Below, piece by piece: positions 17,448-26,578 of a DNA stretch of 62,358 nucleotides (within the stretch, counting starts at the first letter, position 1; each line of letters starts with the position of its first letter). This DNA is from Stenotrophomonas sp. PS02289 (GTDB lineage Bacteria > Pseudomonadota > Gammaproteobacteria > Xanthomonadales > Xanthomonadaceae). Made by a program: the position numbers and the translations under genes. The stretch spans positions 1 through 62,358 of the forward strand of contig NZ_JASCOZ010000006.1 in NCBI RefSeq assembly GCF_029960115.1. The letters run 5' to 3'. Below the pieces are notes generated by a model. The model worked only from the letters and a program-made list of their open reading frames with translations. It was not told where the DNA came from and searched no databases.

Positions 17448-18220
17448 GCAGGGGTCTCGGCAATGATCACTTCGATGCCCAGCCGTTGCAGCCCTTCCAG
17501 ATACTCGGCGTCAATGCTGGCGTCGGTGATGATGGTATGGACCTGCTCCAGCCGGGCGATGCGATGCAGGCTGACCCGTCCAAACTTGGACGCATCGGTC
17601 AGCACCACCACGCGCCGCGCCCGCTCCACCATGCGGTGGTTGAGGCTGGCTTCGGCTTCATGGTGGGTGGTCAGGCCAAACTGCAGGTCCAGACCATCCA
17701 CGCCCAGGAACAGGGTGTCGAAACTGTAGCTGTTGAGACTGGCTTCGGCCTGGCTGCCCTGCAGCGACAGCGACTGCTTGCGCAGCAGGCCGCCGGTGAG
17801 CATCAGTTCCACGCCGGGCGCATTGGCCAGCTCCCAGGCGATGTTCAGCCCGTTGGTCATCACCGTCACGTCGCGGTGCGCGCGTAAGTGCCGGGCCAGG
17901 GTCATGGTGGTGGAGCCGGAGTCGATGATGATGTTGTCGCCGGGGCGCACCTGCTGCGCGGCATGCGCGCCGATGCTGTCCTTCAGCGGCAGGTTGAGCG
18001 TGTCCTTTTCATGGATGTCCTGCTCCATGGGCGGCGTGCGCATCAGGGTGGCACCGCCATGGGTACGCGTGGCCAGACCCTGCGCCTCGACGTGGGTCAG
18101 GTCGGTGCGGATGGTCACAGCCGACACGCCGAAACGCTCCACCAGCTCGCTGACCTGCACGCTGCCGTGCTCGACCAGCATCTGCATGATCTGTTGGCGA
18201 CGTTGCCGAGTGTTGCGCAT
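17444..18220 (-). CDS. agaR: DeoR-family repressor AgaR
   Basis: A 258-residue DeoR-family regulator. The N-terminal winged helix is RRQQIMQMLVEHGSVQVSEL followed by a recognition helix SAVTIRTDLTHVE; GLATRTHGGA is the wing. The C-terminal sugar-phosphate sensing domain has IIDSGSTTMTLARHL and LFLGVDGLD, with a VVLTDASKFGR phosphate-binding segment. DeoR regulators of GalNAc genes (AgaR) bind repeated CTTTC boxes; such boxes lie just upstream of this gene (18234-18270) and in the 21714-22125 control region. The gene is followed by the MFS transporter in an ATGA overlap and preceded by agaZ. The effector is probably a sugar phosphate of the pathway. Confidence 0.85.
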   Translation of the reverse strand: MRNTRQRRQQIMQMLVEHGSVQVSELVERFGVSAVTIRTDLTHVEAQGLATRTHGGATLMRTPPMEQDIHEKDTLNLPLKDSIGAHAAQQVRPGDNIIIDSGSTTMTLARHLRAHRDVTVMTNGLNIAWELANAPGVELMLTGGLLRKQSLSLQGSQAEASLNSYSFDTLFLGVDGLDLQFGLTTHHEAEASLNHRMVERARRVVVLTDASKFGRVSLHRIARLEQVHTIITDASIDAEYLEGLQRLGIEVIIAETPA

Positions 18221-18233
18221 GACCGTGAACTCC

Positions 18234-18270
18234 CTTTCAGAAGGAAAGCCGAAGCTTACTCTTCCGAAAG
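18234..18270. promoter_or_regulatory. CTTTC/GAAAG boxes upstream of agaR
   Basis: CTTTC at 18234-18238, GAAAG at 18244-18248 and GAAAG at 18266-18270 lie in the short gap between agaZ and agaR. Regulons of AgaR in Proteobacteria share a CTTTC core in several arrangements, so this is a likely autoregulatory site. Confidence 0.5.
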
Positions 18271-19575
18271 CCCCGCTGCCGATAAGGTTTCGAATGGACC
18301 TTGCGCACCGCAGGCGCGGGCATACTCGGCCAGGCGCAGCGCGACCTTGTGCTGGATCAACGCGAGGGGCGCGTCGCTGAGGGTGCCGGCCTGTACCGCG
18401 GCGCGCTGCTCCGGCAGGAACTGGCTCAGCAGCATCAGCGGCGGTCGCTGGCGGGTAAGGTTGTCAACCAGCGTGGCCAGCGCGGCCTGCACGTCCGGTT
18501 CACCCCAGTAATAGCGGCTGCGGTCGCTGAGTGAGTAGCGGCGCAGGCGCTGCTGTTCCGCCTCGGTGCCGGTGTAGTAGCTGCGCCAGTAGCCCGGCTT
18601 CTCGCACATGACGCGGTCCAGCACCGCGATCAGCTGGGAGCACTGCGCTGCCGGCAGCAACTCGTTCTCGATCATCGCCAAGGCGAACACGGCTTCGCGG
18701 AAGGCGTACGTGGCGGCCGGACCGACTTTGAGAATGGCGAAGTGGTCGCGCACCAGGGCGTGCAGCCCCGCCTCGGTCTGATAGTCGGTGGAGTGGGCTT
18801 CGAACACGATGCGTGGCTGTGACGCGACGAACGCCGAGAGCGCCTGCGCTGCCTCCGGGTCGTAGTAGTGCACGCTGCTGTGGTCGAAATCCACGCCGGG
18901 TTGCACCACCATGGCCAGCACACGGTCCCAGGCCGGCAACAGGTCGGGCGTGGCGAAGGCGTCGCGATGGATGGCCAGCGTGGTGGCCGCCGCCTCCGGC
19001 GTGGTGACGGCCAACCCGCCTTCCAGCGAGGATTCACCGCCCGGCACCGGCACTTCCGTGCCGATGACATACACCGGCGGCGGCAGCCCCTGTTCTGCGG
19101 CGGTGCGCTCGGCCACGCGCGCCAGTTCGGCCGAGCGCAACGCAACCGTTGCATCGGGCAAGGGCGTCGGGTCATCGGCGCAGGACATGCTGCAGTCCAG
19201 GTGAATCTTGTGGAAGCCGGCCGCCACATAGGCGGCGATGAGCTCGCGCGCGTTGGCCATGGCCACGTCGGCCGGACCCTTCTGCCAGGCATTCGGACCG
19301 AGATGGTCGCCGCCCAGCACCAGTCGATCGCGCGGAAAACCCTGTTCGTCGGCCAGCGCATGCACGTAGTCGCGGTACTGCACCGGGGTCATGCCGGTAT
19401 AGCCGCCGAACTGATCCACCTGGTTGGAGGTCGCCTCGATCAGCAGCAGGGTGCCGTAGTGCTTCGCCACCTGCATGGCGGCCCGCAATACCTGTTCGTT
19501 GCTGCAGCACACGCTGTACAGCCCCACCGGCTGGCCCTGGCGATGGGCGGCGATCAAGGCGCGTACGGCGGACAT
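18256..19575 (-). CDS. agaZ: AgaZ/KbaZ/GatZ-family tagatose-bisphosphate aldolase subunit
   Basis: A 439-residue protein of the GatZ/KbaZ/AgaZ family. In E. coli these are called the non-catalytic subunit of class II D-tagatose-1,6-bisphosphate aldolase; comparative work on GalNAc pathways has also linked AgaZ to tagatose-6-phosphate phosphorylation. Family segments are VCCSNEQVLRAAM, LIEATSNQVDQFGGYTGM, LVLGGDHLGPNAWQ, KIHLDCSMSCADDP and VYVIGTEVPVPGGE. The start at 19575 is preceded by GGAG; a longer open frame upstream (to 19734) is not conserved-looking. No AgaY/KbaY-type catalytic aldolase gene is present in the window, so a partner must be encoded elsewhere or the protein acts alone. 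Confidence 0.88.
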   Translation of the reverse strand: MSAVRALIAAHRQGQPVGLYSVCCSNEQVLRAAMQVAKHYGTLLLIEATSNQVDQFGGYTGMTPVQYRDYVHALADEQGFPRDRLVLGGDHLGPNAWQKGPADVAMANARELIAAYVAAGFHKIHLDCSMSCADDPTPLPDATVALRSAELARVAERTAAEQGLPPPVYVIGTEVPVPGGESSLEGGLAVTTPEAAATTLAIHRDAFATPDLLPAWDRVLAMVVQPGVDFDHSSVHYYDPEAAQALSAFVASQPRIVFEAHSTDYQTEAGLHALVRDHFAILKVGPAATYAFREAVFALAMIENELLPAAQCSQLIAVLDRVMCEKPGYWRSYYTGTEAEQQRLRRYSLSDRSRYYWGEPDVQAALATLVDNLTRQRPPLMLLSQFLPEQRAAVQAGTLSDAPLALIQHKVALRLAEYARACGAQGPFETLSAAGLSEE

Positions 19576-19615
19576 GGCAAGGCTCCGGTTGTCGTGGAAT
19601 GAGAAGGGGGGCGGT

Positions 19616-20542
19616 TCAACCTGCGGGATGCTGCTGGCAGGCCAACAGCGCGGCACCCCGCGCGCCGCCCGCGTCGCCGAACACCGGCGGCAGGATCGGC
19701 GGCACCCGCACCCCGGCAAACAGATAGGGGGCAATGGCAGCGGGCAGATCGCGATACAGCGGCTCCAGCTTGGACAAGCCGCCGCCGAGGACGATCACGT
19801 GCGGGTCCAAGGCGAGGATCAGACTGGCAAAGCAGTAACCCAGCAGGTCGCGGTGAATGGCCAACGCGCGCTGGGCGACGGCATCGCCGCCGTTGGCGCG
19901 TTCCACCACCTGCTGCGCGTCGAGCGCGTCACCGCCCTGGCGGGCATGGATCAGCGCCAGTCCGCTGCCGGACACATAGCGCTCCAGGCAGCCACGCAGG
20001 CCGCAGCCGCAGTCCAGCAGGGGCAGGTCATGGCGCAGCTGCAGGGTGGCGGGCAGACTCCAGTGCCCCCATTCGCCGGCCATGCCGTTGTTGCCGGCCA
20101 CCAGTCGACCGTCCTTGCAGTAACCACCGCCGGCCCCGGTGCCGAGAATCACCCCGAACATGCTCGGATAACCATCGGCGGCACCGCCCTGTGCCTCGGA
20201 AAGCGCAAAGCACTGCAGGTCATTGCCCAGGGCCAACGGCCGCTGCAGACGCGTCTGCAGATCCGCGCCCACGGTGCGCCCGGTCAACGCCGGCACGTTG
20301 GCGCTGAGCTGGCGGCCGCTGTCGGCATCGCGGACCCCGGGCAGGGCGACGCCAACGGCCTTGCAGGTATTGCCCAGCGTTTCGTCCGCCTGGTCCACCA
20401 GAGCGGCCACGCTGTCGAGAAACGCCGCGTAGTCGTGGCACGGCGTGGCCACGCGCTGGCGGTGGATGACCGCGCCGCGCGCGTCGCATGCGGCCAGTTC
20501 AATCTTGGTGCCGCCGATGTCGATGCCGTACCAGGTCTGCAT
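19616..20542 (-). CDS. agaK: ROK-family sugar kinase, likely GalNAc kinase
   Basis: A 308-residue ROK kinase. ATP site: YGIDIGGTKIE at residues 5-15; sugar site and catalytic base region: GNDLQCFALSE; ROK signature GVILGTGAGGGYC; zinc motif CGCGLRGCLE with preceding WGHWSLP; C-terminal GGGLSKLEPLY nucleotide loop. NagK- and AgaK-type proteins phosphorylate N-acetylglucosamine or N-acetylgalactosamine at O6. Because it sits between agaZ and agaS in the GalNAc cluster, GalNAc is the likely substrate (as AgaK). It ends 41 bases before the agaZ start and follows agaS by 13 bases, forming a leftward operon. Confidence 0.85.
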   Translation of the reverse strand: MQTWYGIDIGGTKIELAACDARGAVIHRQRVATPCHDYAAFLDSVAALVDQADETLGNTCKAVGVALPGVRDADSGRQLSANVPALTGRTVGADLQTRLQRPLALGNDLQCFALSEAQGGAADGYPSMFGVILGTGAGGGYCKDGRLVAGNNGMAGEWGHWSLPATLQLRHDLPLLDCGCGLRGCLERYVSGSGLALIHARQGGDALDAQQVVERANGGDAVAQRALAIHRDLLGYCFASLILALDPHVIVLGGGLSKLEPLYRDLPAAIAPYLFAGVRVPPILPPVFGDAGGARGAALLACQQHPAG

Positions 20543-20555
20543 GCGTCGGTTGCGC

Positions 20556-21713
20556 TCAGCCGAGGGAGTGAATGGTCACACCCTGTACCACGCGGTTGAC
20601 CGTGCCGTCAGGGAAGGGGTTGTCGGGTGTGTAGCCCATCGCCGCCGAACGATGCAGCGCATAGCCTTGTGCCACCAGCAACCACAGCGGTGCGAGCCAG
20701 CTGTCGGGAAGCGCCGGGACCTCGAGCGTGAAGTCGCCTTCAGCACGGTCTGCGCCAGATGGACCGACGCAAATGACCCGTCCGGCGACGCCATCGGCGC
20801 GCAGCTCGTCCAGCAGATCCTGTTCATAGCGGCGCGCCATCGGTTGCGCGCTGCGCAGCATCACCACCAGGGTGTCGCCATCCAGCGTGGATTTGGGCCC
20901 GTGACGGAAGCCGAGCGGCGTGTTGGACAGCGCCAGCACGCGTCCTGCTGTCAGCTCCAGCACTTTCAGTGCGGCTTCGCGAGCGGCGGCTTCGAGGGGG
21001 CCGCTGCCGAGATAGATCACCCGGTTGCAGGGCCACTGGGCCAGCGCGGCCACCGCGCCATCCCAGTGCTGCAGCGCCTGCTGCGCGTGTTCGGCCAGCA
21101 GGCGCAGCTGCGCGATGCGCTGCTGCCACGGTGCGCGGTCGAACACGGCCAGTGCGGACAGCAGCATGCAGGTCAGGCTGCTGGTCATCGCAAAGGCGCG
21201 ATCGCAACTGGCCGCCGGCATCAGCAGCGAGCAGGTGTTGGGATCGTCGCGACCGTTGCCGGCCAGCGCACCTTCCGCGTTGCAGGTGATATGCAGGAAT
21301 GTCGCATTCGGCACGCTCGCGCGCACCAGATCGACCACCGCCACGCTTTCCGGGCTGGAGCCGCTGCGGCCAAAACTCACCAGCAGGGTGGGGCGGTCGA
21401 CCTGCAGGTACAGCTGCGGGTGGGTGAGCAGGCTGGTGGTGTGCACCGCCCGCACGTCGGCGGACCACTGCGCGTTGATGGCCTCGGCCGCCATCTCGGC
21501 AATGAAGCCCGAGCTGCCGGCACCGGTGAAGATCACCCGCTGCTCCGGCCGGCTCAGCGATTCACCGATAAACGCATCAAGCCGGCCCTGGGCGGCTTCC
21601 AGCTGATCGGCAACGGCCGCCCACAGCACGGGCTGCTGGGCGATCTCCTCAGCGGTGTGGGCACCACCACGGGACTGCCAGGCGGCAAGGTCAAAGAGCG
21701 CGGGCTGGGACAT
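20556..21713 (-). CDS. agaS: SIS-domain aminosugar-phosphate deaminase/isomerase AgaS
   Basis: A 385-residue protein with two SIS domains. Domain 1: VIFTGAGSSGFIAEM and LVSFGRSGSSPESVA; domain 2: VIYLGSGPLEAAAREA, LGFRHGPKS and VVMLRSAQPMA. This arrangement is that of AgaS, shown in Shewanella and E. coli to deaminate and isomerise galactosamine-6-phosphate to tagatose-6-phosphate. It leads the leftward operon agaS-agaK-agaZ-agaR-MFS. The upstream region is the operator-rich divergent control region shared with the TonB-dependent receptor. The N-acetyl group must be removed first by a deacetylase (AgaA/NagA) that is not in this window. Confidence 0.88.
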   Translation of the reverse strand: MSQPALFDLAAWQSRGGAHTAEEIAQQPVLWAAVADQLEAAQGRLDAFIGESLSRPEQRVIFTGAGSSGFIAEMAAEAINAQWSADVRAVHTTSLLTHPQLYLQVDRPTLLVSFGRSGSSPESVAVVDLVRASVPNATFLHITCNAEGALAGNGRDDPNTCSLLMPAASCDRAFAMTSSLTCMLLSALAVFDRAPWQQRIAQLRLLAEHAQQALQHWDGAVAALAQWPCNRVIYLGSGPLEAAAREAALKVLELTAGRVLALSNTPLGFRHGPKSTLDGDTLVVMLRSAQPMARRYEQDLLDELRADGVAGRVICVGPSGADRAEGDFTLEVPALPDSWLAPLWLLVAQGYALHRSAAMGYTPDNPFPDGTVNRVVQGVTIHSLG

Positions 21714-22125
21714 GGGGGCTTCCTGTTGGACGCGGTCACCATCTTTGTTTTCTTTCGAAATGTCAATTATCGAAAGATTTAAATAAGTTCAGCCGATCAC
21801 AGTTTTCGATTAGATTGACGCGTCCTGCCCGTAATCGCTTTTGTATCCCGCTGTCGCGAAAGCGAAAATCTGCGTATTCATAAGCGGTAAAGAAAGTGTT
21901 GCCTTGCGTCAACTTTCGTTTGTCGCGAAAAACCCCTTCTTTTTGCTTTCATTTTGTTGACATCTTTCGAGAGGCTGCCCTAGAGTCGGCCGCAGGGAGC
22001 CATTCCCCGTTTTCTCATCCACCTCACCGTTCTCCGTCTGCAGCCTGCGTGGCTGCGGTGCGGGTAACTGTTGCCGGAAATACCACCCAGGCAGCCCCAC
22101 GCTGCGGACCGCACGAGGAGCCAAG
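21714..22125. promoter_or_regulatory. Divergent GalNAc control region with repeated CTTTCG boxes
   Basis: This 412-base gap separates agaS (left) from the TonB-dependent receptor (right) and is AT-rich relative to its surroundings. TCTTTCG (21751-21757) and CGAAAGA (21771-21777) form a perfect 7-bp inverted repeat with a 13-base spacer. Further boxes: TTTTCG 21803-21808, CGAAAG 21857-21862 with CGAAAA directly after, CTTTCG 21913-21918 with CGAAA at 21926-21930, and CTTTCG 21964-21969. A perfect -35 TTGACA at 21957-21962 and TAGAGT near 21981-21986 (18-base spacing) make a strong rightward promoter whose spacer contains the last box. Repression by AgaR is the obvious reading. Confidence 0.72.
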
Positions 22126-25107
22126 ATGTTGAACGTACGCCATCGCCAACGCCGCATCCCCGCCACCCGCTTATCGCTCGCGCTGGGCATTGCCCTGATC
22201 GGAACCGCACCGGCCTTCGCCCAGGACAGCGTCGCGACCAGCACCGACGACGAACGCACCACCGAACTGAGCCGGGTCCAGGTCACCGGGTCCAACATCC
22301 GCCGTTCGGATGTGGAGACCAGCTCGCCGGTGCAGGTAATCCGCAAGCAGGACATCGAGAACATGGGGGCGCGCACGCTGCTGCAGGTGCTGGACAACCT
22401 GCCGGCCGCGCGGCCGGCACAGCAGGATTCGCGCTCGCTGTTCACCGGCTCGGACGGGGCCTCGCAGGCCAATCTGCGCGGGCTGGGTGCGCAGGGCACG
22501 CTGGTGCTGCTCAATGGCCGTCGCCTGTCGTACTACGGTGCGCCGGCCGGTTTCCAGACCCAGTTCGTCAACATCGATGCGATTCCGGCGGCCGCGATAG
22601 AACGCATGGAAGTGCTGACCGACGGTGCCTCGGCGGTCTATGGCACCGATGCGGTGGCCGGCGTGATCAACGTGATCACCAAGCGGGATTACCGCGGCGC
22701 GGAAGTCAGCATCACCACGGATTCCTCCTCACGCATCGATTCCTACGGCGAACACCAGGCCAGCCTCACCGCCGGGTTCGGCGACCTGGATGCAGACCGC
22801 TACAACGTCTATGCCAGCGTCAACCTGTACCGTCGCGACGCCATTCCGCTCAGCGACTACTACGACAAGCGGCCCAGCCAGTACTACGTCAACAACCCGA
22901 ACTACCTCAACAACCTGCGCCTGGGCGTCGGCAGCCGGCCGGGCGAATTCAACCCGGGCACCTACTTCGCCTTCGACCCGGTGACCGGGGCGCGCCGCCA
23001 GGAGGCCGCACCGGGGTGCAACACCGCCATCACCGAGGCCTCGGGTACCCGCTGCGTGTGGGAAACCTGGATGAACCGCGAGATCGACTCCGGTGCGGAA
23101 ACCAAGCGCAACACCGCTTACATCAGCTCGCGCTTCCTGATCGGTGACAGCACCGAGGCGTTCGCCGAGGCGACCTACACCGACATCGACCTGCGCGCCA
23201 ACGCCGGTACCCCAAATGCGTACGGCACCACGACCGGCAATCCGAGCAGCTGGTTCTCGCGCAATACCGGCACCACGGTCAATCAGTTCCGCACGCCGTT
23301 CCTGGGCCCCAACAATGTCTACAACAACGCCAGCCCGGAACTGAAGGCACTGATGGGCGGCGTGGTGGGGCTGAACTATCTGCTGCAGGATGTTGGCGAC
23401 AGTCATTTCGGCCAGCGCAACACCGACCAGAGCTACCGTGTGCTGGCCGGCCTGCGTGGCGACATCGGTGACTGGAACTGGGAGACCGCGTTTGCCACCG
23501 CTGGCACCCATTCGGTGACCTACCAGACCATCAACGTCAACCTGGACGGCTTCGAGCGCGCGTTCGGTCCGTACAGCATCGACCCGGGCACGGGACGGGT
23601 GATCATCTCCGACAACCCGGCGTACCAGTTCGGGGTGATCAGCGAGGCCAATGCCGCGCTGATCCGTGAGGCGTTCCCCACCTTCGACATCCAGTCGTGG
23701 ACGCGGCTGCACACCCTTGACGGCAGGATCGAAGGTCCGCTGTTCCAGCTGCCGGCCGGTGAAATGCGTGCCGCCTTCGGCTTCAATGCCAGCCGTGAGA
23801 CCTTCTACACGCCGGGCAACGAGGACGCCGCCAATGGCCTGATCACCCAGCAGGGCGGATCGTGGTTCGATGGCAAGCGCAACACCTATGCGCTGTTCGC
23901 CGAGACGGTGGCCCCGATCACCGACAAGCTGGAACTGGATGCGGCGCTGCGCGTGGACAAGTACCCCAACTTCAGCGCCAACCTCGCCCCCAAGATCGGC
24001 CTGAAGTATCAGGTGCTGCCACAGCTGCTGCTGCGCGGCACCTACTCGGAGGGGTTCCGCGCGCCCAGCCTGGCGGAAGCCGGCACCGGCGGTGTGTTCG
24101 CCCAGCTCGGCGGTTTCGAGGACGACATCCGCTGCGACGAGACCAACGCCATCGCCAACCTGCTGCGGCAGTCAGCACGCAGTGGCGATGTCGACCTGGG
24201 CAACTCGCTGCTCAACTCGGACTGCAGCCGCACCGTGGCGCGCATGACCCAGCCCAACCAGGATCTGAAGCCCGAGAAGGCGAAGATCTCCACGTTGGGA
24301 CTGGTCTATGAGCCCGCCAGCTGGTTGAGCGTGTCGGCCGACTACTGGTTCATCTATCGGCGCAACGAGATCGCCGCACCGGACTACAGCAAGCCTGAAG
24401 ACATCCAGTCGATGACCCGCAACCCGATCAGCGACAGCGACCGCGCCAACGTCGAGGCAGTGGCGGCCATGTGCGCCGATCCGGCCAGCGGTGTGGTCTG
24501 CCCGGGCACGCTGCCCGGCTACAGCGTCGGCAACGTCTCCAGCGTGGTCGGCCAGTACAAGAACCAGGGGCGCACGCTGGTGGATGGTTTCGACATCGAC
24601 GCGCGCAGCCGCTTCAGCCTGGGGGATTTCGGCAGCCTGAACATCGGGGTGGCCGCGACCATAGCGCGGCGCAAGGAGTACTACATCGACGACACCTCGC
24701 GCTGGTACTACGGCAATACCATCGGCTACTACGGAAACCCGCGTCTGCGTGCGACCTTGAATGCCGACTGGACCTATCGCGAGGTCACCACCAGCGTGTT
24801 CGTGAACTACGTCGGCACCACCAAGTGGGCCTACGACCAGGTGGATGCCGAAGACAACAACCCGGACACCTGCACTGCCAGCCGGTTGCCGGTGAACCCC
24901 GCGCAGTGCGGTGGCGTACCGTCGTGGTGGACCGCCAACCTGAGCGTGGGTTGGCGACCGGACGACCATTGGACGCTGGGCTTGACGGTCAAGAATCTGT
25001 TCAACCGCCTGCCGTTCTACGACCCCCAGGGTTTCCTTGGGGACTCCAGTGACTATGCCAGCATCTACGGGCGCAGCTACAGTCTGCAGCTCGGCTATCG
25101 GTTCTGA
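22126..25107 (+). CDS. TonB-dependent outer-membrane receptor of the GalNAc cluster
   Basis: A 993-residue TonB-dependent receptor. A signal peptide ends near ALIGTAPAFAQDS; the TonB box region is followed by the plug (VQVTGSNIRRSDVETSSPV, LLQVLDNLP, GLGAQGTLVLLNGRRLSYYG, GVINVITKRDYRGAEV, about residues 50-190) and a long beta-barrel ending in the terminal aromatic pattern YSLQLGYRF. TBDRs of this NIRR/RLLNGR type are common in Xanthomonadaceae for glycans. Divergent from agaS, sharing the CTTTC-rich control region, and followed 24 bases later by the GH109 gene. It probably imports GalNAc-containing saccharides across the outer membrane; ligand is inferred from context. Confidence 0.9.
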   Translation: MLNVRHRQRRIPATRLSLALGIALIGTAPAFAQDSVATSTDDERTTELSRVQVTGSNIRRSDVETSSPVQVIRKQDIENMGARTLLQVLDNLPAARPAQQDSRSLFTGSDGASQANLRGLGAQGTLVLLNGRRLSYYGAPAGFQTQFVNIDAIPAAAIERMEVLTDGASAVYGTDAVAGVINVITKRDYRGAEVSITTDSSSRIDSYGEHQASLTAGFGDLDADRYNVYASVNLYRRDAIPLSDYYDKRPSQYYVNNPNYLNNLRLGVGSRPGEFNPGTYFAFDPVTGARRQEAAPGCNTAITEASGTRCVWETWMNREIDSGAETKRNTAYISSRFLIGDSTEAFAEATYTDIDLRANAGTPNAYGTTTGNPSSWFSRNTGTTVNQFRTPFLGPNNVYNNASPELKALMGGVVGLNYLLQDVGDSHFGQRNTDQSYRVLAGLRGDIGDWNWETAFATAGTHSVTYQTINVNLDGFERAFGPYSIDPGTGRVIISDNPAYQFGVISEANAALIREAFPTFDIQSWTRLHTLDGRIEGPLFQLPAGEMRAAFGFNASRETFYTPGNEDAANGLITQQGGSWFDGKRNTYALFAETVAPITDKLELDAALRVDKYPNFSANLAPKIGLKYQVLPQLLLRGTYSEGFRAPSLAEAGTGGVFAQLGGFEDDIRCDETNAIANLLRQSARSGDVDLGNSLLNSDCSRTVARMTQPNQDLKPEKAKISTLGLVYEPASWLSVSADYWFIYRRNEIAAPDYSKPEDIQSMTRNPISDSDRANVEAVAAMCADPASGVVCPGTLPGYSVGNVSSVVGQYKNQGRTLVDGFDIDARSRFSLGDFGSLNIGVAATIARRKEYYIDDTSRWYYGNTIGYYGNPRLRATLNADWTYREVTTSVFVNYVGTTKWAYDQVDAEDNNPDTCTASRLPVNPAQCGGVPSWWTANLSVGWRPDDHWTLGLTVKNLFNRLPFYDPQGFLGDSSDYASIYGRSYSLQLGYRF

Positions 25108-25131
25108 CCCTTACCAGCGGAGCAATGTTTC

Positions 25132-26487
25132 ATGAAGCGTAGGGAATTCATCGCGGCCAGTGCCGCACTCGCCGCCACCAGCCTGCTGCCGGAGACGCCG
25201 GCCTGGGCCGTGACGCGCAAGGTCAAGCTGGGGCTGATCGGCACCGGCATGCGTGGCCAGGTGCTGCTGAAGGAACTGGTACGACGCGACGACGTCGAAG
25301 TGGTCGCGTTGTGCGACATCGAGCCGATCATGCTCAAGCGTGGTCTGGACATGGTCGCCAAGGCCGGCAAGCCGGCTCCGACCGCCTATGGCCAGAACGG
25401 CGACGTCAACGCGTGGAAGCGCCTGCTGGAACAGCGCGGGCTGGACGGGGTGATCATCGCCACGCCGTGGGAGTACCACGCGCCGATGGCGATCGCTGCC
25501 ATGCAGGCCAAGGTGGCGGTCGGCTGCGAGGTCGTGGCCGGTATCACCCTGCAGGACCATTGGGATGTGCTCAATGCCCAGTTGGCCACCGGCACGCCGT
25601 ACATGCTGCTGGAGAACGTCTGCTACCGACGCGACGTGATGGCCGCGCTGCAGATGGTGCGCGAAGGGCTGTTTGGCGAACTGGTGCACCTGCAGGGCGG
25701 CTACCAGCATGACCTGCGCGGAGTGAAGTTCAATTCCGGCGATCCCAGTCAGCCGTATGACAGCGGCGTGGAATTCGGCCCCAAGGGCTGGTCTGAAGCG
25801 CGCTGGCGTACCGAGCATTCGGTGCGTCGCAACGGCGAGCTGTACCCCAGCCACGGCATTGGCCCGTGCGCCATGTATACCGGCATCAACCGCGGCAACC
25901 GCTTCACTCATATCAATGCTTTCGCGAGTAAAGCGCGCGGCCTGCATGAGTACACCGTCGCCAAGAGCGGTGGCACGACCCACCCAAGCACGAAGGTGCA
26001 GTTCAAGCTGGGCGACATCGTCACCACCACGCTGGCCTGCGAGAACGGCGAAACCATCCTGCTGCAGCACGACACCTCGCTGCCGCGCCCCTATTCGCTC
26101 GGCTTCCGCGTGCAGGGCACCAAGGGGCTGTGGATGGACCTCAACCAGTCCATCCATATCGAAGGCCGCAGCCCGCCGCACAAATGGGAAGACTTCCAGG
26201 TCTACCAGGACCGCTACGAGCATCCGCTGTGGAAGCAGAACGCCGCGACTGCCGCCAGCGCCGGCCATGGCGGCATGGACTGGTTCGTCATCCACGCCTT
26301 TGTCGAAGCGCTCAAGGCGCGCGCCCCGATGCCGATCGACATCTATGACGCGGTGACCTGGAGCGCGATCACGCCGCTCTCCGAGCTGTCCATCGCCAAC
26401 AGCTTCCAGACCCTGGAGTTCCCGGACTTCACCAACGGGCTGTGGAAGCAGCGCAAGCCGATCTTTGCCTTCGACGGCCGGTACTGA
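25132..26487 (+). CDS. GH109 alpha-N-acetylgalactosaminidase (Gfo/Idh/MocA fold)
   Basis: A 451-residue protein with a twin-arginine signal (MKRREFIAASAALAATSLLP, cleavage near AWA) and a Gfo/Idh/MocA NAD-binding fold, the signature of glycoside hydrolase family 109. Markers: LGLIGTGMRGQ Rossmann loop, VALCDIEP, VIIATPWEYHAPMA (the TPWEWH-type element of GH109), GCEVV in place of the GKHV of dehydrogenases, LLENVCYRRDVMA and HDLRGVKF. The GH109 enzyme uses tightly bound NAD to release alpha-linked GalNAc, for example from blood-group A or mucin-type glycans. The receptor immediately upstream and the aga catabolic genes fit a complete capture-release-import chain. Export through Tat is expected because the cofactor is loaded in the cytoplasm. 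Confidence 0.88.
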   Translation: MKRREFIAASAALAATSLLPETPAWAVTRKVKLGLIGTGMRGQVLLKELVRRDDVEVVALCDIEPIMLKRGLDMVAKAGKPAPTAYGQNGDVNAWKRLLEQRGLDGVIIATPWEYHAPMAIAAMQAKVAVGCEVVAGITLQDHWDVLNAQLATGTPYMLLENVCYRRDVMAALQMVREGLFGELVHLQGGYQHDLRGVKFNSGDPSQPYDSGVEFGPKGWSEARWRTEHSVRRNGELYPSHGIGPCAMYTGINRGNRFTHINAFASKARGLHEYTVAKSGGTTHPSTKVQFKLGDIVTTTLACENGETILLQHDTSLPRPYSLGFRVQGTKGLWMDLNQSIHIEGRSPPHKWEDFQVYQDRYEHPLWKQNAATAASAGHGGMDWFVIHAFVEALKARAPMPIDIYDAVTWSAITPLSELSIANSFQTLEFPDFTNGLWKQRKPIFAFDGRY

Positions 26488-26511
26488 ACGAACGCCGGCC
26501 TTCGCCATGCC

Positions 26512-26578
26512 GTAGAGCCGGGCTCTGCCCGGCTGCGCCGTGACCGTGCACCGTGAGCCGGGCAGAGCCCGGCGCTAC
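26512..26578. repeat. Paired SMAG repeats (REP dimer)
   Basis: Two hairpins in opposite orientation: GTAG-AGCCGGGC-TCT-GCCCGGCT at the left and AGCCGGGC-AGA-GCCCGGC-GCTAC at the right, separated by about 22 bases. This is the GTAG-headed inverted dimer typical of SMAG elements in S. maltophilia. It lies between the convergent GH109 and LysE-type genes. Confidence 0.8.

Noticed and set aside
18256..19734. Longer AgaZ reading starting at 19734
   Set aside because: The added 53 residues run into the kinase gene in another frame and are Cys/Arg/Pro-rich; the family start with GGAG is at 19575.
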